Below, one piece after another: positions 24,309 to 32,938 of a stretch of 53,901 nt of DNA (positions are counted from its first letter, which is position 1; the number at the start of each line of letters is the position of its first letter). Below the pieces are notes generated by a model. It did not search any database. It saw only the letters and a list, made by a program, of their open reading frames with translations, and was not told the DNA's origin. The translations under genes and the position numbers were made by a program. The DNA comes from a bacterium (GTDB lineage Bacteria; Electryoneota; RPQS01), in contig JAHJDG010000164.1 of the NCBI GenBank assembly GCA_018812265.1, positions 1 to 53,901 on the forward strand, written 5' to 3'.

Positions 24309-26864
24309 CTATTCCTGTTCCTCTTCCTCGAATTCAGTTTCCCCCGTGCCCTCCAAATCTGCCAGAGCTTCCTGAATAGCCGTCAACTCGGAATCCGTAA
24401 TCCCCCAGAGCTTGGCGGCGAGCCGGTCAATTTCATCCTCCAGCTTGCGAACGGCGACTTTGTCGCCTGCTGCAACAGAATGGCATCGTCGCGACAAATC
24501 GGACAAACTGACTGAGGTGCTCTTGTCATTGTCAAATCTTGGAATATTCAGAAGTTCTAAGACATGAGGAGATGGGTGTAATGCAATGTATCCTCTCAGT
24601 AGAGCTTGCGCTGGACATGAATTAAGAAGTCCACAGACATAATAGGCTTCACGAGCACTTTTGAGCGACACGAATACCAATGTGTGAGCCGGGAGAATAG
24701 GAGTATTCCCGTCATCCCGTTGCGGTCCACAGACGGCAGCTCGGACAGAATAACCAACCTCAGGCCACATCACCTTCCATTTCGCCAGGGTGTAAGATCC
24801 TACATTGTACATTGAATAGAAAGGATCCGTGTCTTTGAAATACTTCCTATACAGCGCTCGGCCTCTCAGTGTGCCGCGTTGCGGATTCTTCTTGTTTCCC
24901 TCGAATCGCTTCAGATAAGCATAGGTCTTGGGAAGCTCGACTCTCATCTTCGACTCGGCAATTCCCTTTCCTTTGTCAGGATCCTGTGCGAGTATAATAT
25001 GCGCAGAAGGTTCGGCAATCCATCGATGGACGTCTCGACCTCGCAGTAGCGGATAGACCAGATCAGGCTCGATCACCGCTTCCACTTCCTCGACTTTGAT
25101 CTTGCCAACGTTGTGAAGATTGCGGATATGGATATCCTTATTCAGCAAACGGCGTAGAATCTCGATCCAGTAGCATCCATTCAATCCTCCAGTGTTCACT
25201 CCCTCATAGGCAACATAATCGCTTTTCCCAATGATCTTGCGGATTCCGGGAATTGCCTCGCGCGGCACCGTCAACCACGGCGAACCTTTCTTGGTTTTTT
25301 GAATCGGTTCCGCTGCCATTTCCGTCACATAGACGGCTTGAAGCACATCTTCCAGAGGAGCTTCCGGGTTTATTCGCGATGGTCCTCGCCAGACGTCATA
25401 CTGGACTGGGTAGCTGAAGTTCTCGCTCTGTTTCTCGCAGAGAAAGACCGCCGTTCGATTCGTCGCTCCCTCGAACACCTGCATAGCGCTGAGGTCATGT
25501 ACGGATAACGGCTTGAGCACAACCGGCCGGTTATCCCGGAAGTATTTCAATCCCCGAAATCCCTCTCCGGCTCCCTTCGTCTTGAAAACGGTTTGCGTGA
25601 TCACAAAACCGAGTTTTCCCCCGTAATCCAAATAGTGATCCACGCAACAGTGCGTGAAGAGCATGGAAAGATCCTTCTTGCCTCCGCCCAGTCGCGCCTG
25701 CGTTCCCGATAGCGTGAACAGCCGGTAACGTTCCCACAGAGATTTCGACGCCGCGCGATATTCGTCAGGTAAGCTTTCCCAATTCACCCACGGCGGATTG
25801 CCCACCACCAGATCTACCTTGCCGAGAAAGAGCGGTGCGAAGTTGTTCTTGATGAGCCGCGCCCAGATGCCGTTTTTGTTCTCCTTTTTCAAACGATGCA
25901 GTTTGTCGTAGAGATCAACATGGATCTCTCGATTCACCGTCGGGAGCCTAAGACTGGCGCATCGTTTCAGGAATTCATCCGCTGTGTGATCGTTCAGTAC
26001 GCAGTCTTCAATAACCTCCGTGTATCGGGCAAGCTCAGAGCGATCAGCGGCGATCTCCGTGGGCATCTGAAACCAACCCTCGGCCGTCTTCACCGAGCGT
26101 GAATCGTCCTTGTCCTTGAAAAATCCCCCATACTCAGACGGAATGACGACGGAATCGCAAAGATATACGGGAATCTCCACCTCGCGGACATAGCGAAAGA
26201 GGTCGAGGACGCTCAAGAGATAGTTCGCGCGAGCGGCCATGACCGCCAGAGGATTCAGATCAAACCCAACCACGTTTCGCTGTAATTTGAAAAGCAACTC
26301 GCCCTGACCGTATCCGCATTCAAACCGGTGGTGGTCGTACCAAGATTTTGCCCGTTTGATGGCTGCCACCAAGAATGTGCCCGATCCACACGCCGGATCA
26401 AGCACGCGAACATCGGGATTCCCATCGTATCCCAGTTCGTCCAATACGAACTCTGCAAGCCAATCAGGTGTGTAATACTCGCCCAAATCATGTCGGACCG
26501 AACGCGGGAACAACCGATGGTACAGTTGCTTCAGCAAGTCGCGGGACTGCTCCGGATCTACACTTAGTGAAGTGGGTTCATAGGCGTCGAGCCGATGAAC
26601 GATATTCCAAAGAGCTTCCGCCAATCGGTCATCCCAAGCGTCAATGTACCAAGTGAACAAATCACCTTCCAGGAAATTCGTAAGCCCATATTGACGCCAA
26701 ATTCCCCCTTGTTCCAAGTCGCTGAGATGAGTCCGAAGTGCGGCGGGGGACTCCGCCCCGATAAGTCTCTGCAGAATCGAAGTGCCTAACGGCGAAAGTT
26801 GCGAGGCAATCTCCGCCACCAGCAACTTCATGAACATCGCGTAGTAGGTGTGCACGCTGAACAA
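24309..26864 (-). CDS. Type IIG-like restriction-modification protein, methylase and specificity part
   Basis: 851 aa from a TTG; in-frame coding similarity continues 14 codons further upstream to an in-frame TAG at 26907-26909. N6-adenine methylase motif I is DPACGSGTFL, preceded by GEYYTPDWLAE, and motif IV is NPPWVNW. The C-terminal 450 residues resemble the target-recognition region of Eco57I-like enzymes. Upstream of the TAG, in the same frame, is the nuclease part (26907-27596), so the two pieces are one gene split by one stop codon. The gene is visibly less GC-rich than the Gfo/Idh gene beside it, a sign of transfer. Its insertion between Gfo/Idh and lpxB remnant supports that. It is active only if the stop is read through, if the parts work as separate subunits, or if the stop is a sequencing error. 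Confidence 0.88.
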   Translation of the reverse strand: MFSVHTYYAMFMKLLVAEIASQLSPLGTSILQRLIGAESPAALRTHLSDLEQGGIWRQYGLTNFLEGDLFTWYIDAWDDRLAEALWNIVHRLDAYEPTSLSVDPEQSRDLLKQLYHRLFPRSVRHDLGEYYTPDWLAEFVLDELGYDGNPDVRVLDPACGSGTFLVAAIKRAKSWYDHHRFECGYGQGELLFKLQRNVVGFDLNPLAVMAARANYLLSVLDLFRYVREVEIPVYLCDSVVIPSEYGGFFKDKDDSRSVKTAEGWFQMPTEIAADRSELARYTEVIEDCVLNDHTADEFLKRCASLRLPTVNREIHVDLYDKLHRLKKENKNGIWARLIKNNFAPLFLGKVDLVVGNPPWVNWESLPDEYRAASKSLWERYRLFTLSGTQARLGGGKKDLSMLFTHCCVDHYLDYGGKLGFVITQTVFKTKGAGEGFRGLKYFRDNRPVVLKPLSVHDLSAMQVFEGATNRTAVFLCEKQSENFSYPVQYDVWRGPSRINPEAPLEDVLQAVYVTEMAAEPIQKTKKGSPWLTVPREAIPGIRKIIGKSDYVAYEGVNTGGLNGCYWIEILRRLLNKDIHIRNLHNVGKIKVEEVEAVIEPDLVYPLLRGRDVHRWIAEPSAHIILAQDPDKGKGIAESKMRVELPKTYAYLKRFEGNKKNPQRGTLRGRALYRKYFKDTDPFYSMYNVGSYTLAKWKVMWPEVGYSVRAAVCGPQRDDGNTPILPAHTLVFVSLKSAREAYYVCGLLNSCPAQALLRGYIALHPSPHVLELLNIPRFDNDKSTSVSLSDLSRRCHSVAAGDKVAVRKLEDEIDRLAAKLWGITDSELTAIQEALADLEGTGETEFEEEEQE

Positions 26865-26906
26865 TAAAGCCGCGGTTTGTGCGTCACCTATTCCGTAGTG
26901 CTCTCC

Positions 26907-27596
26907 CTATTTGCGGACTTTGTCATTCCGCCCTTCTACGTCATACCCACAAACTTCTCCAAATAGGATCTTCCATTGGCGAAAGAGGCTTTCGGTCTTC
27001 GGACTTTGAGTTTTAATCAGGACATCATAGATGTGCCTAACGACCAACTGCGTATCGGGACTATCTGCTCCAAACTGTGCTCCCAATTTCTCAGGAGTGA
27101 AGGCCATACCCTGCGAACCGACCGATACGAGAGCCCGTAATAACCTTTCTATGCTATAGGCAGTGAGGTTCCTGGGACCTTCGATTTCCAATTGTCCCCG
27201 CCGATGGCGAACGAACACCACAGACCGTCCATCTGTACCAACTCCGAAAAGCCGATCGGGTTCAGTTCGCTCATGAACATGAAAGTCACGGAACCTTTTT
27301 CTAATTTGCTCAACGACAGACTTGGTTCCCGGCGAATCAGCATCTCCAAGCTGGCCTGCACCTTTCGGATACTTGTATTCAACAATAACACCGCCGAATT
27401 TGGAATCCCCTCTTCCGCCTGCGAGTCCGTACTCATGCCTCCCGGTAATCTCCAATCCTGCCTTATCAATGAAGGCATCTATGTGTTTGTTCACTTCATG
27501 GCGTATGTCTTCCTCTGATTGCGCTCGCGCAACCAACTGTGGCATACTAACCACCATTCGATTGGCGTGTTCACGAATAAGACTCTCAATATCCAT
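26907..27596 (-). CDS. Type IIG-like restriction-modification protein, N-terminal nuclease part (cut off by in-frame TAG)
   Basis: 229 aa. A PD-(D/E)xK-like nuclease motif is visible near residues 60-75: GGRGDSKFGG then IVEYKYP (Asp, then E-x-K). This is the expected DNA-cleavage domain of single-chain type IIG enzymes, which continue into a helical linker and an adenine methylase. The frame ends in TAG at 26907, and the downstream methylase frame is in phase with it across 14 codons (GEHYGIGDAQTAAL), so this is the front part of one enzyme of about 1095 residues. The start has GGAG seven bases upstream and lies 15 bp after the Gfo/Idh stop. Confidence 0.82.
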   Translation of the reverse strand: MDIESLIREHANRMVVSMPQLVARAQSEEDIRHEVNKHIDAFIDKAGLEITGRHEYGLAGGRGDSKFGGVIVEYKYPKGAGQLGDADSPGTKSVVEQIRKRFRDFHVHERTEPDRLFGVGTDGRSVVFVRHRRGQLEIEGPRNLTAYSIERLLRALVSVGSQGMAFTPEKLGAQFGADSPDTQLVVRHIYDVLIKTQSPKTESLFRQWKILFGEVCGYDVEGRNDKVRK

Positions 27597-27611
27597 CGTC
27601 AGTCTCCAAGT

Positions 27612-28610
27612 CTACTCCCTTCCCGTCGCTACTTCGGTCGTGCCCATCTTCTCGAGGATTTCCGTCGCGAGTTGCAACGCCCGCAGGCCGTCCTCCCCCG
27701 TCACCGGCGGCGGCGTGCCCTCGGTGATCGCGCGGAAAAACGCCTGCTGCTCCATCTCGATGGCGTTGCCCTCGGGAGCGGAGGGCTGGGCGAACAGAAT
27801 GTGCCGCTTGACCGCCGCCTTCTCGATCTCGCCCAAACTGGTCGTGCCCGGAATGTGTTCCTCGCCCACGCGCGCGAGCCGGAACACCTGCGCGCTGCCC
27901 GCCGCGAAATCGAGCGCGATGTAGCTGTCCTCGGCGAACATCCGCAGCTTGCGCATCGGATTGGCTGAGATGCGGCTGGCCGTCACGTTGGCCACCCCGC
28001 CCGAGGGAAACGTCAGCCGCGCGTTGGCGATGTCCACCCCTTCGGAAATCACCGCCACTCCCGCCGCCTCCACGCCCGACGGATACTCGCCCATGAGCGC
28101 GAGAATCAGATCGAGATCGTGGATCATCAGATCGAGCACCACCGCCACGTCCGTCCCGCGCGGACGGAACTGCGTCAGGCGATGGGCCTCGATGAACTTG
28201 GGCCGCGGATGACCGTTCCCCAACGCCCGAAACGCTCGATTGAAGCGCTCGACGTGCCCGACCTGCAGCACAAGCTTCTTCGCCCGCGCGAGGTCCACGA
28301 GTTCGCGCCCTTCCTCCGGCGTGACGGTCATGGGCTTTTCGAGGAAGACGTGCCGGCCCGCCGAAAGCGCCCGCTTGCCGATGGCGTGGTGAGCCGTGGT
28401 CGCCGCCGCCACCACCAGCGCGTCGCTCTCCGAAATCAATGCCCCCAGCGAATCAGCCGCTTTGCCCCCGAATTCCTCGGCCACCTGCGCGCTACGCCGG
28501 GGGTCAGCATCATAAATGCCGGACCACGTAATCTCCTGATTGGAAAGAATTTTGGCATGAATCCGGCCCAAATAGCCGGCCCCCACCAGTCCAACTTTCA
28601 GCTTACTCAC
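27612..28610 (-). CDS. Gfo/Idh/MocA family NAD(P)-dependent oxidoreductase
   Basis: 332 aa. N-terminal Rossmann fold with GLVGAGYLGRIHA; the catalytic-region motif EKPMT; a C-terminal alpha/beta domain with QVGHVERFNRA and LMIHDLDL. Family members oxidise or reduce sugar nucleotides; one known case, GnnA, converts UDP-GlcNAc to its 3-keto form for lipid A with amide-linked chains and lies beside lpxA/lpxB. The position next to an lpxB remnant, a flippase and a glycosyltransferase fits a role in lipid A or surface glycan synthesis, but no GnnB aminotransferase is present, so the substrate is undecided. Its start overlaps the preceding small gene by 8 bp. Confidence 0.9.
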   Translation of the reverse strand: MSKLKVGLVGAGYLGRIHAKILSNQEITWSGIYDADPRRSAQVAEEFGGKAADSLGALISESDALVVAAATTAHHAIGKRALSAGRHVFLEKPMTVTPEEGRELVDLARAKKLVLQVGHVERFNRAFRALGNGHPRPKFIEAHRLTQFRPRGTDVAVVLDLMIHDLDLILALMGEYPSGVEAAGVAVISEGVDIANARLTFPSGGVANVTASRISANPMRKLRMFAEDSYIALDFAAGSAQVFRLARVGEEHIPGTTSLGEIEKAAVKRHILFAQPSAPEGNAIEMEQQAFFRAITEGTPPPVTGEDGLRALQLATEILEKMGTTEVATGRE

Positions 28611-28836
28611 GGGTCAGGAACCTCATGTGAAAGTACAAGGCTGCCGCTGCGAAGATCAGGAACAGAGCCACGAAACCCAAAGCCCAGCCGTCATTGGGCG
28701 CAGAACCGCTGACCATCGGATCGAGCCAGAGGATGACCGCCAGCATGAAGCAGCCTCCAGCAACACCCGCACAGATGTTGCGAAGGCGACGATTGCGGCG
28801 CAAACCGGCCAGCCGGTCGAAATGGGAATTGCTCAC
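28603..28836 (-). CDS. Small membrane protein with two predicted helices
   Basis: 77 aa from GTG. A charged Arg-rich N-terminus (about 20 residues) is followed by two hydrophobic helices (about 24-40 and 52-70) and a basic end. It overlaps the Gfo/Idh start by 8 bp and lies 102 bp after the flippase gene, so it sits in the envelope operon. No family was recognised. The helical pattern and the overlap support it as a gene, though the small size leaves doubt. Confidence 0.5.
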   Translation of the reverse strand: MSNSHFDRLAGLRRNRRLRNICAGVAGGCFMLAVILWLDPMVSGSAPNDGWALGFVALFLIFAAAALYFHMRFLTRE

Positions 28837-28938
28837 AGCGACACGTAGGAAATAATGTTAGGGAAAGGTAGCCACGGCCTGCCAGAAAATCAAGCACGGC
28901 GGGCTATGAACCAATTCGAGGGAATGAATCCTGAACGG

Positions 28939-30393
28939 CTATCTGACCGAACCGCCGGAGTCTTTTTTGAACAGCGCGATCATTGTCCGCACGCGATCCC
29001 GGCGGATCTCTCCCGAGAGTCCGAGGCCCGCGAGAATCACCAGTGAGGATAGACCCAGTGCCGCCGCTTCCGGCATCCAACTCACGGCCGTGATTCCGAA
29101 GAAGGCAATGCAGCCTGCAATGGAAGATGCAGCGATGCGAGAGAGACGACCCGCCACGCGGGGTCTCGAGATTCGCAGGAATTTCGGGATGGCATACACG
29201 ACCGAAACGACTTCGCCCACGCAGGCGGCCACCGCTGCTCCCACGGCACCGAAACGTGGAATAAGTAATGCACTCACCAACAGACTAAAAACACAGCCGA
29301 CGGTCAGACCCACCGTTGGAGTGCGCGCATCCCCTGAGGCCAGCAGCGCTCCGCCGAACGTAGATCCCATACCGGTGAGCAGCATGTGGCCGAGGATAAT
29401 CTGAAACGGAAGCACCGCACCCGCGTACTCGACGCCGAACAGCGGAACAATCAACACCTGTGCCGCCGGAATACCCAGCCCGACCGCGGGCATAAAAATT
29501 AGCGACAAGGCCGGAAAGATGTGCTCAAGGCGGGTCGTCAGCGCCTCGCGATCGCGGCCGACCTCCGAAACCAACGGCAACAGAACCCGGTACAAAACCC
29601 CCTTGAATATCAGGATCGGCGTGAAAAGACGGATGGCCAGCGCATAGAATCCCGTCTGCAAGGCCGTGGAGAGCCATTTCACCAACACCGTCTGTCCCTG
29701 CGAATAGGCAAGCGTCAGCACATTGGACCAGACGATGGGAACCGAGAGACGTGTCAGCTTCCAGGCTTCGCGTGTGACGGCCAGCGGTCGCAGACCAAAA
29801 TCCAGTCGGAAGGCAATTCCCCACGCGATCACGACATTCACCACCATCAAGAGAGAAGAGCAGAGAGCCACATCCACGACGGACAGACGCCCCCGCTGCC
29901 ACCAGAGTAGAACAAGAACCGCGACCGAAACCAGACGACCGACGATCCGGCCGGGCACGTCCCAGCGCGACATCTTTCGCGCGTCGAAAAGAAAAGCAAG
30001 ATCAAATGGAAGGCAGAGCAGGTAGGCGAACATCAGCCACATCGTCCACCGATGGGCAACGTCGCGGGAAGTGAAACCGCCGATCAGTACGGCCCCCACG
30101 AAAAAAGCCACGGCCAGGATCGAACGAATGCGAAACGTGGCTGCAAATATCTCCTTTTCCTCGAACGGGCGTTGGGTGATCTCGCGGACGGCCATCACCG
30201 GAAGACCGAAATGTGCAATTGCCGACGCGATCATCACCAACGACAGCACGTACCCGTAGAATCCGAACTCTTCAGGCCCCAGTTCGCGACCTGCAATGAG
30301 CAGAAAGAAGACCTGAAGGACCATCTCGGCGGCCGCGCCGAGCGTCAGGATCGTCGCATTTCCGACGGTTTTCTTCGACAGCGTGGAATCCAC
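28939..30393 (-). CDS. Wzx-type polysaccharide/oligosaccharide flippase
   Basis: 484 aa, about 12-14 TM helices throughout. The N-terminal SKKTVGNATILTLGAA and AGRELGPEEFGFYGY regions are typical of the MOP/MATE-like polysaccharide biosynthesis family, which flips lipid-linked glycans across the inner membrane. I choose GTG at 30393, which has GAGGA just upstream and starts 7 bp after the glycosyltransferase stop; the TTG at 30420 would overlap that gene. It is cotranscribed with the glycosyltransferase upstream. It probably exports an O-antigen or similar repeat unit. Confidence 0.88.
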   Translation of the reverse strand: MDSTLSKKTVGNATILTLGAAAEMVLQVFFLLIAGRELGPEEFGFYGYVLSLVMIASAIAHFGLPVMAVREITQRPFEEKEIFAATFRIRSILAVAFFVGAVLIGGFTSRDVAHRWTMWLMFAYLLCLPFDLAFLFDARKMSRWDVPGRIVGRLVSVAVLVLLWWQRGRLSVVDVALCSSLLMVVNVVIAWGIAFRLDFGLRPLAVTREAWKLTRLSVPIVWSNVLTLAYSQGQTVLVKWLSTALQTGFYALAIRLFTPILIFKGVLYRVLLPLVSEVGRDREALTTRLEHIFPALSLIFMPAVGLGIPAAQVLIVPLFGVEYAGAVLPFQIILGHMLLTGMGSTFGGALLASGDARTPTVGLTVGCVFSLLVSALLIPRFGAVGAAVAACVGEVVSVVYAIPKFLRISRPRVAGRLSRIAASSIAGCIAFFGITAVSWMPEAAALGLSSLVILAGLGLSGEIRRDRVRTMIALFKKDSGGSVR

Positions 30394-30400
30394 GGTTCCT

Positions 30401-31195
30401 CTATCGCTTCCCGCGTGCAAGACGGCGGAGTTTTTTCATGATGCGGCGATGGAGGGGCGCACCCAGTTCGTATTCGGGAGCATCGTCACCCCAGATCAAC
30501 GGGCCGTATTTGGCATAGGCCCGATTCGTCATTCGGAATGTTTCCTCACGTCGCCGCTCCATGAGTTGGCCACGAGAAATCCGATAGTGCAAAAGGACTT
30601 CGGGGAGGTTGGCGAAACGGTATCCGGCCGCCAGGCATTGCAGCGACAACGTCAGGTCATCCGCATACGGCATTTCCGCCGCGTAGCCCCCGATGGCACG
30701 AATCGGCTCCACTCGCATGCACATCGTGGGACCTCCGATCACATTGTAGCGACGAAACGCCCGCTTGATCTCATCATGATCGGTGGGAAACGGAAAGGAT
30801 TTCTTGACAATCGAACCGCTCTCGTTGATCGTATCGAACCACGTTCCAAGCATCGCCACTTCGGGATAAGCGGTCATGAATTCAACCTGCTTCTTCAGCC
30901 GCTCGGGCAGCATGATATCATCGGCATCCATACGGGCGATCAGGGGAGCGCGAGCGAGGGCTATCGCCTCGTTCAGTGCCGTGACGACTCCCAGATTCGT
31001 TTCGTGCTTGATGACATGAAAGCGCTCGTCCTTGAGATCCATGAGAATCTCTTCAGATCGGTCGCTGCAGCCGTCGAGCACGGCGATGACCTCGAAGTCA
31101 CCGAACGTCTGCCCTTGAATCGAGCGAATGCACTCGGCCAGGAATCGCTCGGCATTGTAGATGGGGAGTTTGACGGAAAGAGGCTGGACAGCCAT
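30401..31195 (-). CDS. Family 2 glycosyltransferase
   Basis: 264 aa. GT-A fold: LSVKLPIYNAERFLAECI, VLDGCSDRS, the metal-binding DxD as ARMDADD near residue 90, and a later GGYAAEMPYADDLTLSLQ acidic segment. It is soluble or peripheral at the inner membrane and adds a sugar from a nucleotide donor to a lipid-linked glycan. The next gene downstream is the flippase, 7 bp away. It appears to be the first gene of the envelope operon. Donor and acceptor unknown. Confidence 0.92.
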   Translation of the reverse strand: MAVQPLSVKLPIYNAERFLAECIRSIQGQTFGDFEVIAVLDGCSDRSEEILMDLKDERFHVIKHETNLGVVTALNEAIALARAPLIARMDADDIMLPERLKKQVEFMTAYPEVAMLGTWFDTINESGSIVKKSFPFPTDHDEIKRAFRRYNVIGGPTMCMRVEPIRAIGGYAAEMPYADDLTLSLQCLAAGYRFANLPEVLLHYRISRGQLMERRREETFRMTNRAYAKYGPLIWGDDAPEYELGAPLHRRIMKKLRRLARGKR

Positions 31196-31300
31196 GCGCG
31201 CGCTCGTGCGGTGTGAAGGGTCAAAGGGCTAATTTAGCAAGAATTGACAAAAATCCAAACGGGAAAGGCGCTGGCACATCGAAAGACCGAGAGAAAGCAA

Positions 31301-31324
31301 GCCTGCGTTCTCTTGAACGCAGGC
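31301..31324 (-). terminator. Terminator of the CheY-CheX operon
   Basis: A perfect 10-bp stem (31301-31310 with 31315-31324) with a TCTT loop lies 27 bp past the stop of the CheX-like gene. On the minus strand it is followed by a T-rich TTGCTTTCTC. Just before it, two near-identical copies of GCCCGTA(A/G)GCTAT lie 18 bp apart. Confidence 0.7.
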
Positions 31325-31351
31325 CCGTAAGCTATCGGACTTGCCCGTAGG

Positions 31352-32212
31352 CTATTTTTTGTCTTTTCGGGGGACCAGACAGACCAGAATCTCGAAGGGC
31401 AGTCCCTCGGTGGTGAATTGGATGCTGATGACCGGCATCCCCCGGGGTTGACCGAGGGAGTGCGGCCCGAGGATGACCTGCGGCAGCGAGAGTTGGAAGG
31501 CGTGCTCGGTATTCGCCAGCTCCGCCTTGGCCGCGCCCGCCACCATGTTCATGAACTCACCGACGCCGTCGCGGATGTCGTCTTCGCTCTCCTCACCCGT
31601 TTCGATCTGCAACATCCGGCAGACGATAGTACGGGCCAGATCCGTACTGAAGGTCACCGAAACGAAACCCTCAGCCACGCCCGACAGCCCCATGGTTCCT
31701 GAGATATGGCCGTGAGCGACGGCATTCGTGCTGGCATCGAGGCCGGTGCGTTCGCACTCCATCCCCGCCATCTGTGTGAGAGTATTGACGGTGGCTTCAA
31801 CGAAGGGATTGATATAACCTACGTCAAGCCGCACCTTATCTTCCCGGTTGCCCAAACCGAGCAGATCGGCAAGTTTACGGGATACGATGTGCGGCTGAAG
31901 GGGAGTGATCAATACGTCTACCGCCCCCTCGGCACCCAAAACGGCTTGGGCTCCAACACGACCCATTTCGCTGGTCACCAGCACCACCGGAACGGATCCC
32001 GTTGGATCATTCTTTTTCAGTGCACTCAGACGTTCTGCCGCCAGATCGGCCTTGTCCGGCCAGAAGAACAGAGCAAGATTGAACATGGTCAACCGGTCCG
32101 CCGCTTCTTTGTGTCCCAGCCGATGGGTGTTTACGTCATACTGCGCGAGAAGGCGCGTTGCGATCTGCTCTTGCAGCCGGGGAAAGTCAATCAGGGCTAC
32201 TTCGATACTCAT
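31352..32212 (-). CDS. Degenerate receiver fused to CheX-like phosphatase domain
   Basis: 286 aa. Residues about 1-120 have a CheY-like fold pattern (VALIDFP, VPVVLVTSE) but lack the acidic pair and acceptor Asp, so they form a pseudo-receiver. Residues about 125-280 are a CheC/CheX-type domain: YINPFVEATVNTL, and the active-site E-x-x-N in GEFMNMVAG. CheX removes phosphate from CheY-P. The start has GGAG upstream and lies 33 bp after the CheY gene, its likely partner. No chemotaxis receptor or CheA is present in the window, so the pathway may be motility or another CheY-based switch. Confidence 0.85.
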   Translation of the reverse strand: MSIEVALIDFPRLQEQIATRLLAQYDVNTHRLGHKEAADRLTMFNLALFFWPDKADLAAERLSALKKNDPTGSVPVVLVTSEMGRVGAQAVLGAEGAVDVLITPLQPHIVSRKLADLLGLGNREDKVRLDVGYINPFVEATVNTLTQMAGMECERTGLDASTNAVAHGHISGTMGLSGVAEGFVSVTFSTDLARTIVCRMLQIETGEESEDDIRDGVGEFMNMVAGAAKAELANTEHAFQLSLPQVILGPHSLGQPRGMPVISIQFTTEGLPFEILVCLVPRKDKK

Positions 32213-32245
32213 TCGGGTGCTCTCCGTATTCTTCGCGGTGGCGGA

Positions 32246-32626
32246 TCAGGCCTTGGCGCCCAAGCCGAGGCTCTCTTGGATTTTCAGGGCAAGCATCTTG
32301 CCGTCAAACGGCTTGGTCAAGTAGTTCTGGGCACCGGCTTTCAGTGCCTCGACGACACAATTCTGGTCGGCTTCGGAGGTCAGCATCATAACCACAATAT
32401 TCTTGTAGCGGGGATCGGCCTTGATCGTCTTCAGCACGTCAAGTCCGGTCATGCCCGGCATATTCCAGTCTAAAATTACCAGTTGAATATCGGCCGTTTT
32501 TTCCTCGAGCAACTTGAGGGCTTGAGCGCCATCGGCAGCTTCCAGCACCTCCATGCCCATCTCGTCCACACTGCGTTTGACGATCCGGCGGATGGTCGTC
32601 GAGTCGTCTACCGAGAGAATCGCCAT
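32246..32626 (-). CDS. cheY: CheY-type single-domain response regulator
   Basis: 126 aa, a complete receiver: acidic pair in SVDDSTT, acceptor Asp in LDWNMPGM (about residue 53), Thr in MLTSE and Lys in TKPF. It has no output domain, so it acts by protein contact, as CheY does at the flagellar motor or in phosphorelays. It is paired with a CheX-like phosphatase 33 bp downstream. The start has a GAGG site. The symbol is given for the family; chemotaxis itself is not shown. Confidence 0.9.
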   Translation of the reverse strand: MAILSVDDSTTIRRIVKRSVDEMGMEVLEAADGAQALKLLEEKTADIQLVILDWNMPGMTGLDVLKTIKADPRYKNIVVMMLTSEADQNCVVEALKAGAQNYLTKPFDGKMLALKIQESLGLGAKA

Positions 32627-32938
32627 GGTCTGCCTCAGGCTAAGTCACAATCGGGGGTAGGTACCTTATGCCCGAACTTTTCGTGCAAACCACAGACCAC
32701 CCTAAGCCGACATTCCAAAATGAACCCGAAGTTATTCTAATATCATCACGATCTTTTGATAATACGAAATTTACGGTCAATCTCTTAACCTGCATCTCGC
32801 CCGCGATGAAGTCGAGTGACCGCTATTCACGGCAACCATGGAGTGACAACTTCGCCGCGTTGCCAATCCGCAGCCGACGTAAATCACCGAAATACGGGAT
32901 GAACAGGGGGAGAAAAGGATGGAGGGAGGGACGGTGGG
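32627..32938. other. Intergenic region upstream of cheY
   Basis: 312 bp between the cheY start and the stop of the cystathionine-synthase-family gene, both on the minus strand. The part near 32730-32790 is AT-rich and probably holds the cheY promoter, but I see no convincing -35/-10 pair and no hairpin terminator. Confidence 0.3.
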
